Origin: Apostichopus californicus
Lineage: Eukaryota; Echinodermata; Holothuroidea; Aspidochirotida; Stichopodidae
DNA: 64,000 nt
Assembly: GCA_020650975.1 (NCBI GenBank)
Contig: JAIPMN010000627.1
Span: 1 to 64,000 of the forward strand
Direction: 5' to 3'
Positions 12,701-24,600 of this stretch are shown here, piece by piece. The translations under genes and the position numbers were made by a program. The notes beneath the pieces are model-generated. The model made no database searches. It saw nothing but the letters and a program-made list of their open reading frames with translations, and was not told where the DNA came from. Position 1 is the stretch's first letter; each line of letters begins with the position of its first letter.

Positions 12701-14406
12701 ATTTAATTGTTGAATTTAAATATGTGTAGGCTACATGTTTAGTTATAGTTTCCTTCTTCTCCGTCTGAACTGGATAGTTCACATGAAAATGAGGAAGTAC
12801 CGATATAGATCAAATAGCAAAACGTTACAAGAAAATAAATTCCATTCATTTTTATTAAGGTTCACAGAAACTAATTTCTGTGTTGACGAATGACTCACAT
12901 CACGTGCAACATTGTATCAAAGATAAGTACAATGAAGATAAGTAAATGAGGGAGTGTGTTCAGTGCTTTAATTGTCCTTTGAAGCAGTAGCCAGGTTATG
13001 AAAAATTATAGAGCCTTGTATTTTTTCTTTGTATTGTAACAAACGGAATGCAATACAGTTTGGCAGTTAGTCATAGTATACTGTATACAGTACAAAGTGC
13101 TCTGCTTCAAATGTGATATGGTGTTTACCCCTGGACCACGCCCCCTCCCCCTTTGCCTGAGCCTTCTTAAAACACTCGTATAAAAGAAACCCCGAATAAA
13201 ATATACAGGAGAGGCAATTATAACCTGATAATCCTTTTGTAAAATTTCCATAAATGAGAGAAATATTGGAAAGAATAGTTTATCATCCTGTATAATGGTG
13301 GTTAATTATTGAAGAAGATAAAACAATGAGTATTCCGACCGAACGGAATGGCATGTCTGTTGAATATTCCTGCAAAGGGGAGAGGACACAATTGACGTAC
13401 CTTTCACGTCTTTCCGGTTTATGTCTCTGAATATTTTTATGATTCGACAAGACTGTTGCGTTCAATGACGTTTGTCAGTGTATATCGCGAACATCCTTGA
13501 TGTCATACTGTTGCTTCGACTGTAGTGTTAGAGCCAACTTCTGTTGTGGGAGTATTGTGGAGCAAAATAGTAGTGTAGGGTGCAGGAGATCTCTGAATCA
13601 GATTCATCATTCACCCAGTTTCCAGTTGTTCTTTGCCTGTCGCAACATACTTTTGAGAATACCACCTTCCTAGAATTCTGGTGATAGTTGAGCCCTGACT
13701 TCAAAATCGTGCCGCATGAAGTGGAAAGCCTAAAGTTACAGTAGCCTTAGTAAGTTAAAAATACAGTTATTGTTAAGACCATCCAGGCCTAGCTACCTAG
13801 ACAAGGCCTGCTTCACCTAAATGAAACTGAAACACTACAACTTGGCTAGGCTACAAGTTACAACTAATACAGAGTGCAGAGATGTATCTTAGCATCTGTT
13901 AACTCCTCCCACTTCGCATCCTAGCTTCCGCGCGTACACCTCAGATTTAGCAAATTAAAATTATGCAATGTGAAATGATGGGAAAGTTAATTTTAACCTC
14001 TTCTCTCTATCCAGTGAGTGATGGTCACTGCGGCCATAAACTCACTTTGAACTATCCAGCTAGTGTTGAAACTGGTTTTAGTGATTTCAGTATTGTATAG
14101 GATGCTAGAATACTCTGATGAGAAGTTTGCCATTGTACATAATTGAATAGGAATGCAGGAAATCTTGGTGAATATTGAATATACCGTATATGGCAGTGGG
14201 CAACAGAAAAATGGGAGCACAGGCACTTTAATGTGCTGGTCTGTATTTAACACCTCAGTTGATTCAAGGCATGCACTGATGAGGTGGTACTTTGTGTCAA
14301 ATATTGCCTTGACGACTACCCTCACATGAGCCTATAAATTCAGGTACAGACAGATTTAAAGAAGAAATAAATTCCCTTCTATTTTCTTGAGCTTATATGA
14401 TAGTGA
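9704..14406. other. intergenic DNA upstream of the LRMDA-like gene
   Basis: No supported gene. The part just upstream of 9703 should hold the 5' UTR and promoter of the minus-strand LRR gene, but no TATA box or clear start site stands out. Open frames at 10242-10562 and 13993-14325 have no family character. A perfect 16-bp palindrome, GACTGGTATACCAGTC, lies at 11826-11841. Otherwise the stretch is AT-rich with homopolymer runs. Confidence 0.5.
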
Positions 14407-14414
14407 TGTGAGAT

Positions 14415-15040
14415 TAGGCTTACCAGACGTCCGGTTTTACCCGGACATATCCGGTTTTTCGTGACTTACGTGGGCGTCCGGATGGATTTTCCAATTTGGC
14501 AATAATATCCGGATTTCATGAATTTCACACAGGAATTGACAGGTTTTCCCTAATTTAGCCTCACGAGTCACGAGATAAATGATTTCCAACTAAATTTATA
14601 CGCAATAAACACGTACTCGCGTCGTCTGCTACCTTACCTACTATACGGACAGCAGTAGAGACACACACCACTTTCCTGCACGCAGGCGGGCTCTCACAAA
14701 GTATAGTAGAACGCAGTCAATAGTGTGAACACACCGTAATTATGAGTATTGCCCTATCTAACGTAATGTCAGTTTTAGGCAGAGTATCACACGCGCCAAT
14801 CCAAAGTATGAAGTGTTGTGAATCTGTGATTGAACATCGGCGGCTGAGATGAATGTACACGTACGTCCGGGTACGGTGCAGTTTCTCATTGCACCATTTT
14901 GCATCTAGGCACCTTTGAAAAACGAACAAATTTCCAAAGGTGAGAGGGTACCCCCCCCCTTAGACCCCTCCCCAGGACGCGGATCAATGTAGGACGCGGA
15001 CCAGTGTCCTGCTTTTTCAAAAACAAATATGGTAACCCTA
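14415..15040. mobile_element. non-autonomous hAT-type MITE, 626 bp
   Basis: The element begins TAGGCTTACC and ends GGTAACCCTA, a 10-bp terminal inverted repeat with one mismatch. It is flanked by the exact 8-bp duplication TGTGAGAT at 14407-14414 and 15041-15048. An 8-bp duplication is the hallmark of hAT transposases. Subterminal GTCCGG-type and GGACGCGGA repeats are present. No transposase frame exists inside, so it must have been mobilised in trans. The exact duplication suggests fairly recent insertion. Confidence 0.9.
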
Positions 15041-15048
15041 TGTGAGAT

Positions 15049-16098
15049 GATCAATTGCCCCTAAATTGTCTAAAGAAATTCCTGTTTCAAAAGTCAGATC
15101 AGGGCTTCAGGGGATTACAATTTTGTCAGTCTGTGATGTCATAGTGCAACTAGCAGTTAAAGAGTGTTTTCTTTCCCTTTGTCTTATTTTTCAAGATGAA
15201 CGTTGAAAATGTTGACATTGAAATCAGTGGCAGCATTAGGTCATGTTTTAAGCAACCTCAATTTTGCATTTTCAATTCCCCTCACTCTTACGGAAACATA
15301 AACATAAACATTGTAACAAATACATATTGAGACTTCTTGCGCATGAAGGAATCTTGTTAAAATGTGATATCTACCAAACAGAACCAACCTATTTTTTTTT
15401 GTGATGTGAAGTTGTTTACTTCTTATTCATCTATTTTTGTTTCCTTATTGTACTGAAGGCAGGAAACCTATAGTGTTTACATTGGTTTTAAAATCTTCCA
15501 TGTATTGGTAAAAATATTTTAAGTAAATTGTTCATAGACAAGATTTAAAAAAAAAAAAATGTTTTGATAGAAAGTCATTGTTGACAAAAGTTCTCTTAAT
15601 TCCAAAATGAACTTAACTTGTTAATTACTGTATCTAAATACTAGATAGCTGCCTGACCTCTCAGCGACATGAAGTGACATTACTCATTTGTACAAGCCAT
15701 ATGGCCTACCCTGCATGAGTATGTAGTTGCTTGGCATCATAAAATAACTGCCTGCAGGAGTAAATTATTGTTTACATTGTACATAGTTAACAACTTAACA
15801 AGATGTAGTTTGTACGGCAGTCTTGCATGTGTGAGCTGATATGAAGTGTCATCTCTACTGACAGTGCTGCTTGTATGTCTTAAGAATTCTAGGCCTATCT
15901 TTTATTGTGCATTTCCCTGTAGCAAAAACTATTGCTGGCACAAAGAAGGATTTAGTAAATTCCTTTTTAGTTGCTTTCATTCATTTACTTATTTCAGTGA
16001 CAGTGCTGTGAAATTTGTTGTTTCGCATGTTAGCTTAATTTTAAGTGTTCTTCTAATCAGTACATTAGTAACATTCCTTCCCTTTCCATTCTCCACAG
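15049..16098 (+). other. upstream region of RAB9, probable 5' UTR intron
   Basis: No coding sequence was recognised. The stretch ends in a strong pyrimidine tract and CCACAG at 16093-16098, so it probably includes the last intron in the RAB9 5' UTR. The position of the first exon and promoter is not visible to me. Confidence 0.4.
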
Positions 16099-16161
16099 AT
16101 GGCTTCGGTTTGGTCCCAAGCTTTCGTTTCTCCCCCTTCAAAAGTTCTGTCCAACTTGTGA
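16099..16161 (+). promoter_or_regulatory. candidate upstream ORF in the RAB9 leader
   Basis: Directly after a strong acceptor (pyrimidines then CCACAG) an ATG opens a 20-codon frame, MASVWSQAF onward, that closes with TGA 61 bp before the RAB9 start. If this acceptor is used, the mRNA leader begins its last exon with this uORF. Whether it is translated is unknown. Confidence 0.4.
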
Positions 16162-16222
16162 TTCCAATGCAGAAGTGATAAATATACTGGTGCTAGCTAC
16201 CGCTTTGCCATTTACGTTCAAC

Positions 16223-16870
16223 ATGGCTGTCAGTAAAAGCGAAATTTTTAAAGTGATCATCCTCGGAGATGGGGGTGTCGGGAAGAGTTCGTTAATGAAC
16301 CGTTATGTGAGCAACAAATTTGATAGCCAGTCCTTCCATACGATTGGAGTAGAGTTCCTGAACAAAGATGTCACCATCAATGACGAGAAACACACAATAC
16401 AGATCTGGGACACTGCAGGACAGGAGAGGTTCAAGAGCCTTCGAACTCCATTTTATCGAGGATCAGACTGCTGTATCTTGACTTTCTGTTTAGACGATAA
16501 GCAAAGCTTCATTAACTTGTCCATGTGGAGGAAAGAATTTTTTTACTATGCCGATATACCCGAACAGTCGTGGGAGCATTTTCCTTTCATCTTGCTGGGA
16601 AATAAATCGGACATTTCAGCAGAAGAGAGAGCGGTGACTGAAGAGGAAGCCAATCAGTGGTGTCAGGATAACGGCAAAGTACCGTACTTTGAGACCAGCG
16701 CCAAAACAGCGGTGAACGTGTCCACGGCTTTTTCAGCGGCTACAGAGAGAATTATTACGTTTCACAGTAGCCATGACGACAAGGGTGCACAGAAACAAGT
16801 TGGTGCTATTAACCTAAATAACAAACCGAGCAATAAACCTGCTAGCTCAACACAATCTTGCTGTTCTTGA
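16223..16870 (+). CDS. RAB9: RAB9 small GTPase, uninterrupted coding region
   Basis: Small GTPase of the late endosome that directs mannose-6-phosphate receptor return to the trans-Golgi. The 215-residue protein has the P-loop GDGGVGKSS at 15-23, switch I with HTIGVEFLNKD at 39-49, and switch II with WDTAGQERF at 62-70. It also has the guanine-base motifs NKSD and ETSAK, and a C-terminal CCS for double geranylgeranylation. The stretch LRTPFYRGSDCC matches human RAB9A exactly. The ATG at 16223 is preferred over an in-frame ATG at 16175: MAVSKSEIFK aligns with the RAB9 N-terminus, the context has A at -3 and G at +4, and the earlier start adds an unrelated hydrophobic stretch. The whole coding region is one exon, as in vertebrate RAB9A. 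RAB9A and RAB9B cannot be told apart here; a single ancestral RAB9 is likely. Confidence 0.97.
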   Translation: MAVSKSEIFKVIILGDGGVGKSSLMNRYVSNKFDSQSFHTIGVEFLNKDVTINDEKHTIQIWDTAGQERFKSLRTPFYRGSDCCILTFCLDDKQSFINLSMWRKEFFYYADIPEQSWEHFPFILLGNKSDISAEERAVTEEEANQWCQDNGKVPYFETSAKTAVNVSTAFSAATERIITFHSSHDDKGAQKQVGAINLNNKPSNKPASSTQSCCS

Positions 16871-19800
16871 GGAATATAATCCACAGTACTTCATTCTTCC
16901 ATTTCAAGTTACTGGTTATGATGGGTCTTGAAAATTATGAGGCCTTGAACATGCAAAAGTGCACAAATTGTATCTTCAGTGCACAGAAAACCCCCAAAAT
17001 CCAAGTAAAGAAAGTGTGGGAACATTTGCGGATATCATTTCATAAAGTACTGTGTTTTACTCCTGTCTCAATGAAAGTAATTGAAAAAAATCAGCAGCAA
17101 AAAATCAAGTAACACTTGATTTGCTCAATTTCAATGTGCATTGTTTCATGCTGACATTATTATGTATTTCCCCAAACGTTTGGCAAACACCAGTTGATTG
17201 GTTTAAATGATCCACATACCAAAAATATCATAAACTAATGTCTTTTGGACCTTAAAATGATAAAAAAAAAAAAAATTGTCGGTGAAAGCGAACAAAACTA
17301 ACATTTTATAGCGAATATTGTTCTGTAAAGCCAACTGTGTGTGTGAATGTCTAAACTCCCACTCCAATGAACTTTCAGATGTGGAGGATACTGTGTACAT
17401 GGATTTCTATCATTTATTTGAGATTTTGATTAATTGCAAATTCCTAATTTTCTTATCAAATGCAGTTCATTAGCTTAGATACCAACCAACTTTCATTTCA
17501 TTAAAGGAACTGCGCAATGCTGAGGTTGTGATTAATACTCATGTGCCCAAATTTCATTGTAGGAATTTTTTGTGCGACAACGGTTAATAACCCAACAATG
17601 AGCGATGACCAACATTGCCCTTGTATCAGTTGGTCCCATGTAAGTGTGAGCAAAACCAAGCAGACTACAAATAAATAAAAATAACATAAGGACAACGGCT
17701 CCTTTCTCCATACATTAATTAATACATGAACGGTACACCATATTTTCATGTTATTTAAAGTACGGTAAGTTTCATAGTTTGAAAGAACAGTACATACATT
17801 TTGCCGATATCTTTAGCCATATTTACTGTCATGTAAAAATCTCACCACTAACGAATCGATCCTCATTGGACAGGGTGGTTACGATTATGGTAACAGAAAT
17901 TTATGGAGGACAGAATTGGTTAAAGCCTGTGATTGATACAAGTGTGAAATAAGTATTTGTAGGATAAGGCAGTCCTGGTGGAAATGTGATATACTGTATA
18001 ATTATTATATATTAAACTAACACAGCATCACAAAAAATTCACAATTTTTTTTGGTACAGTTGCAGACTTCAGTACCTTGTACATCTCGACAACAAAGTCC
18101 TTTTGTCAAACCTACTGTTTTTACTCTTATCTTGACAAAAAGTAAAATAAAAAACATGAGTTGTTGAGTAGGGTGAAGTTGTGGAGTTACTGCATTACCC
18201 CCTTCCACCATAAGAGAACTGCAACTCAACATCTTGTCATTTATCGTAGAGACAAGATTTGTAAAACTGTCGTCAAGGTGATGTAATAATCTATGAAATG
18301 TGTGGAGTTCCCCAAGTTATGTAAAATGAAACCTGACAAAAACTTTGAGATTGTTGTGCTACGTTGCTTAGTAAGTCTTAGAGTCTAGGTCCTTCGAAAC
18401 CACCAAACTGTCAAGTCATAAAAGCTTTCATGTCTCTGTATAAAAGAGAATATATGTTTTCAGCTTATTAGATCTCATTTGGTGAAAATGATCTAAGAAT
18501 GTGTCTTCATTTGATCACTTGGAATCATATATCTATGACCTAGAAGCAATTTAAGCCGACTAATCACTGATCAGTTACAGAAATGATTGGAAAACAATTC
18601 GAATTGTATGTTATACAAATCTGGTATCCTGTTGTAAGATTTATTATAGTGCAGCTAAAACTAAAGTACAGAGAAATTGCATGTACAAAATTGCCCGAAT
18701 GAAATGCTTATTAATACTGAATGTATATATCCAAGTGTCTTTAACCTAATTATCCATTGTTGTCTTCGTTTGTTAAATATTTGATTCGCTGACTCATGCT
18801 AATAAGCTCAGTGAAGATTAGTCTTGGTCAAGAGGTTTGTAAAATTTGTTTACCATCGTAATCATCCCTTCTGTTAAATTATTTATGGCGATTTTTCCAT
18901 GGCGGGTGAACACTAGTGGCAAGGAAGAAGGAATATTCAAATGGCATTTAAACTAAGTGGTTTTATATTAAGACTAAATAAAGATATGCAGTGTCTGAAG
19001 TTTTGCCATCTTTCCCTATTCAATGTGGCCTATGAAACTCTTTTCACCCCATATGATATACATTTTTTTCTCAAATCAGAATTTACGTTCAGAAGTGTCT
19101 ATAAAATACAATCTGTATTACTAACAGATCTTTTCAATTTTACAAATATTCTTCTCTGGTAATGTTCATGGGATTTGTGTTTCTTTACAATTTTAAGTGA
19201 AGTAACTTTTGTCAAAGTTTATCCGACATTCAGTCAGGATATTGCCTGAAGTACTCTCTTATTTCCAACAAATTTTCTTTTACAAGATTATAGCTGTAAT
19301 ACAAATCATACACCATTCTGTATCTATACTAAGTACTACTGTCTATATCCAAGCAGTACTGTCATCACCATTATCATTGCAATTGTAAGCACCCTAAGGT
19401 GTTACACATCAGCAGCAGTGGAAGTACACAGGTTCATGGTTTGTCATACAGTATAAATAGCACTCGTTATCTCCACATACCCTGTTTACTCGAAATGAGG
19501 TATTGCAACTCAGTTTCAGTGAATGGATGTGGCTTCTAAATGAACACACCTCTGTCTATCAAATAGCAGAGTAGTACCTACCATATCCAGTTGTCCCTGA
19601 ATTCTTATCCCGTTTACTTGAAACAAACTTGAGGTATTACTCATTTGTTCTTAACCTGTTAACCTATGGAAGAAACTTGAACCAAAACCTCTCCAGAAGT
19701 TTACTCTTTTTGTGTGAAAAGCTTCCAATAATCTTTCTCCAGGGTTCTGTGTTGGATTATATATGGTCCTGGTTTCTTTTTTCCCTCCAAGTTTGTGTCA

Positions 19801-20165
19801 TGCTGTACCACCATTTAAAAATTGAATAAGTTATTTTTCTTCTTCATGACAATGCTTCAAAACCGGTGTGTTGGGTATTTTTTGTTTTTTGGGGAAATTT
19901 TAAATTGCAGAATATATATTTGATCACACCTCTGGCTGATAAGGAGATGTCCTCAACCCTCTATGTCTATGAAAAAGAATAATCAGATATTTAAAGCTAA
20001 TCTGAACAAAGTAAACGTGCACAGTTTGGACTGTAAATGAGTTTACACAAAACTGTCATATCATTATGCATCTAGAATGATTCAAACGCTTTAATAAAAA
20101 AAAGACGATATCAGATTTTGGTATAACTCACAATTAAGGTTAACTCCAATTGGTTGTCAGTGACA
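16871..20165 (+). other. RAB9 3' UTR and intergenic DNA
   Basis: AT-rich sequence without recognisable exons on either strand. Several AATAAA-like hexamers exist, for instance near 17674, so the 3' end of RAB9 cannot be fixed from sequence alone. No further gene was seen. Confidence 0.5.
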
Positions 20166-20437
20166 TTACGAATCCAGCCTGGTTGGCCCTCGCTTGGTTT
20201 ATACCCGGGAAAAAAATGGCAAATATCCAAGTATCACATGATCTACGAACTAACCAAAGCTATCTTCCTTTTCTTAGCTTATGAAGTAGCTGCAGCAGGA
20301 AATAAACTTTCACAAAAGAGCTCGAGGTGTAAGATAAGGAAGACAGCTTTTTGGTTACTTCGTAGATCATGTGATACCCGAAAATCACCGTTTTTTCTGG
20401 GTTTGAACCAAACAAGTTAACCAGGTTGAACTCGTAA
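20166..20437. mobile_element. fold-back element (MITE-like), about 272 bp
   Basis: The two halves are inverted copies. TTACGA opens the left side and TCGTAA closes the right, both followed inward by CCTGGTT-type sequence. An identical 19-nt block (GTATCACATGATCTACGAA) sits at 20231-20249 and, inverted, at 20359-20377. The arms run over more than 100 bp each with mismatches and a small loop near 20300. No clear target-site duplication was found, so the superfamily is open. Confidence 0.75.
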
Positions 20438-21601
20438 GGGAAGCTGATATATGGGTGGCAAAAGATTCTCTGGAAACACCTTAGGATCCACCTGTACAGG
20501 TCAATTCACAAAATTGGTACTCCTGACCCTTTTTTGCAACAATCCAGACAAGATTTAAGTATAAAGTCTATTAGGTAAAGATAAAGACCATGTAATTACT
20601 GATGAATTTAGACAATATTCTGAGATATGTGGAGTTTATAGTGTAGTGTTTCTTTAGTTTCTCATACAACTACACCTGTTTCAGGTTGATGTACAAATAT
20701 ACCAACATGTTAATCTAGATATCTTAATTTTCTAAGAAAAGAAACTTGAGGTAACTGTGTCTGTCTTTTCTTAAACTGAAAGGAATCATGCTGAATTTGA
20801 TGGTAATATTTGTAACTCCATTTATTGACTTGAAAACCATTGATTGATGTTGAAAAGAGAAAAAAAGATGAGATTCTGCTGTTTTCTTTGCCATTGGAAG
20901 ATTGGTTCAGCAAATATTCACAAGTGTTGTGAATGTTTCCATTAATAATGTCTAAAGTTACTTCACACTAATCAGAAAAAATTGTAAAATCTTTTCAACC
21001 ATTTTTATAATTATTGATCTACGCTTCCATTAATGCCATACCGAACATTATTAAATTATAATGTGGTTATTGCATACAACAACATTATTATATTGTAATG
21101 ATGGTATTGCATACAACTTGAATAATGATTTTTTTTTTTCCATTGTAAATTTTACTTTGTTATAAATAAGAAGCTTGTACAAATTCTCAATCAAGTTAAT
21201 TTGATAATGTGGTTTTGAATAAAGAAAAAAAGTTCATCAAATTAGGTTTAATTGGCTTTGTATGCATTTTTGTGTTGTAGGTTCCTCTGCTATGTGTTAG
21301 TGGTACAGTATACCAAAACTTACACACTTGCAAAAGAACTGGTCTATGTTAACTGGTGTAAAAACTGAATATTAACTTAAGAAACACAATCAACTGCTTA
21401 GAAATGACAAACATGGTAAAGTTTTGTGACTGGAAAGTTGTATTTGTGGTCCTTCTATTATGAAAGCAACTTACACAATTGCAGAGCAATATGAATATAT
21501 TTACCACACATTCCATCATCTATAAAGTTTCAAAATGGGTTGGGGTGAGATGGGTGGTGGGGGTGTGGTGGAGTTGGTTGAAAATAATTGTCATTCCCCA
21601 T
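20438..21601. other. intergenic DNA between RAB9 and the ADCK2 3' end
   Basis: No exon seen. It contains the 3' UTR of the minus-strand ADCK2 gene and an imperfect two-copy repeat near 21050-21115 (ending TATTGCATACAAC or GTATTGCATACAAC). Confidence 0.45.
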
Positions 21602-24600
21602 TTAGTGAGATTGGTTAGTCTGCCTGCGTGGCTGGCTTCTACTCCTGTTATAAACACCACTGAGGAGGATAGGTCTTGCTTCTTTGATGATGTCCAATTG
21701 GGGATCGAGTGATCGACCAAGGCCTTCCAAGATCATGATGGCAAGAAAGACACTAGAGAAGTTACTCTCCAACTTTACCTACAAAAAAGGGAGAAAAAAT
21801 GAATTCCTAATTATCAACAGAGTATTGGACTATAACCTCGTAATATTATAGTATATAATAAGTAATATTTATATAGCATATAATCAGCAAAGCTGCTCAA
21901 AGCGCTTTACAAATGTAAAACCTAAAAACAAATAGTAACAAAAACCTAAATATTAAATATATAGAACCATATATATGTAACCCCCACCCACCAGTTTGTT
22001 TAGCATACTCTAGTAGTATTGACTGGTGGCTGTTTTGAACAATCCCCTACTAACATTAAATGAAAAAAGGGCTACTTGGCAATGACTGCCTAGTGTTATT
22101 GTGAATAAAAATGCACTGTAGATAATTTATATGAATCTCTGGCTAGCTAGCTAACATATAGCATATGCAGTTGTAATTTCGGGAGAATTCTGTATTGTTA
22201 CTTAAAACTAAAGCCACTTAAAAATCTTTGACATCTCAAAGACAGCCTGCGACATCATTAGTTATCAAAATATTTTACACAGTTGCTTAGTGTTAGGATG
22301 CATGGAATTTAAAAGAACAACTCCCACAAGCAGATAAAGAAGACCTTGCTCCATTTGGAAGATATCCTGGTTTAAAATTTGTATCTGGGATCTGTCATTT
22401 TGTAAATCTGCAATGTCACAGATGGCACAGAGCTGCTAAAATCTAGCAGCTTCAATATTGTCTTCTGTTTGGTTGACATTTTCAAGGCACAACATCAATA
22501 GTTTTGACAACGAAACCAATCCTGTTATAGGCCACATAAACTTCTTTCAATATTTTAGATTCAGCATTTGCAAACCCCATCTCCATTCCAGAAAGAAAAC
22601 TGCAGAAACTCCCTCAGACAAAGTTTTGAGATTTAGCCCACGTCTGACTATAATTGGAGTTGTCTGATTGCATGATGGTCAATCCACCCCTGATTGAAAG
22701 GCAACATGTTACTTTAAGAATAAAGCTTTTGTCCCTTACTGTCTCTATAAAAATTTATCGTTTAATACAAATTCTTATTCAAAGGACCATCTATAACTTA
22801 CCTTATGCTTCATTAGCATATTGAAAAGATCACCAAGTAGCCCAGAAACCTGCACCTATAAAAAAAAAAAACCAAGGCAATATCAAAATGTAATATTTAC
22901 TTTTAAGAAATACGCAGACATTTATCACAGTTAGAGGACTCATAAACGATGGTCACTTTAATTAAGTATTATCCCTTGCACTAAAGGGAGCTTACAAATC
23001 AACTCCATATCATGGATTGGTTTAAACCTATTTGGATCTAAAAGTGGAACAGTGAGAGTAATTGTTAAGCTGCAGCACGTTTATAAGAATTTGATGGCAT
23101 TTTGTCTCCCTATGGTTGTGTTCAATACCCACTGAAAACTAAGATAGTTCAAGAATCACAGGCTTTGGGGGAAAGTTTTGTTTGCAAATTCTGCACTGTG
23201 TGAGCTATTGAAAGACAGTTTGGAAAATGTACCACACATATGTGATCTACCATCTAAAGCAAATGTAAGTACATAACATTTGGGCAATTATTAGTCAAAT
23301 CGTTACATCATTAAAAGTGTATTTTAATAGATGAACCTACATGTTGATACTTGGACACTGTTTTTTCATTATGATGACACCCACTTGCAATAAAGGAAAT
23401 TTTCCATTTTTTGTACCTTTCCTTCCTAAACACTTTGAGGTTGTCAATTACTAAATTGCATTATGTGAGTAGCACACAATACATACCCAAAACACATTAC
23501 ACAAATGCCACTTTTTAAGGGGCATCTCAATATTTTAGAATTCACAAAGTGTCCATGCAGGAAGTTATGCATGACTATAAATGTCCTGTATTCATTCATA
23601 TTGCTTCATTGAATACTCCTGAGGTACTTTGCAAACTGTTTATATTATAGTTTCCTGTCATCACATGGCATGCATGAGTTTTTGCTTTACTTACAAGTGT
23701 GAGTGATGGGATAAGTATTAAGCATATTTTCACATAGTTACTGCAAGTCTCATCTCACCACTGAGAAATCATCAAGTTTATGACTGATCATAGAACTCAC
23801 TGACAACAGTTTGGTAGGAGAGGATTGGGGAAGTGGTAAGAGGGTTTAGTTTAGTTTAGAGACCCAAGGATCAGGTAGCCCTACAGTAGCTTATTTGAGA
23901 CCCTATCCTTGTTAGATCGTTGACGAACACCGGCTTATTTCAAGCCTTCTCTTTTCGATAAGTGTTCAGAGGATAACGAGACAGGGGTGTGAAGTGGCTC
24001 CCATTCCTGCTCCCGGGACCACCATTTAACGTCCCCATCCGATGGACAATAGTGTATGCTCGAGCATCTGACCACTTTCTTAAATACTGAGGTAGGCAAA
24101 GACCCCATTCGACATCACTGCAGTGCAGCCAAGACGAACAAAGTTGTTTTGAAACAATTATTTGAAAGGAATTAGTTTACTTCATTTCCCATTTAATTTA
24201 CCTTGCCCAGATGCAGAGTCAGTTTGTGAACATTATCAACCAGGGTTGCCATGGCTTTCTTGAATTCTTCTGGTTCTTTGCACTTATTGGCTGTTGCATG
24301 GTCCAGGAATAACTCCCCTACAATGTCACCCTGCAGAAGTGGGAAATGTTGTGCATCAAACAATGTTTTTGTAATATTTCCTTTATGTAAAGAAAATGAC
24401 ATTCCAAACAAACTGATAAATATAGTTCTCTTGTACTTTTACTTGGGTGTTCAAGACGTTACTTAATTACCTTTCAAAAATTTATTACAGTAGGAAAATA
24501 GACAATTCTACACAATATGTGACGTCACGACAATGATTGTACTGTTGACATTTTGGGGGGGAATTGAGGTAAGTGTCGAATGTGATTTTGCTCTCAAGCT

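Noticed and set aside
13993-14325. 110-codon open frame on the minus strand
   Set aside because: No recognisable family, no flanking exons with matching phase, and codon use like random AT-rich DNA.
16175-16222. Longer RAB9 N-terminus from an earlier in-frame ATG
   Set aside because: The 16 added residues are hydrophobic and absent from RAB9 proteins; the later ATG has a better context.
24520-24527. Perfect palindromic CRE, TGACGTCA, tempting as a CREB/CBP link
   Set aside because: It lies deep in an ADCK2 intron about 12 kb from the CBP start. A single 8-mer is expected by chance in this length.
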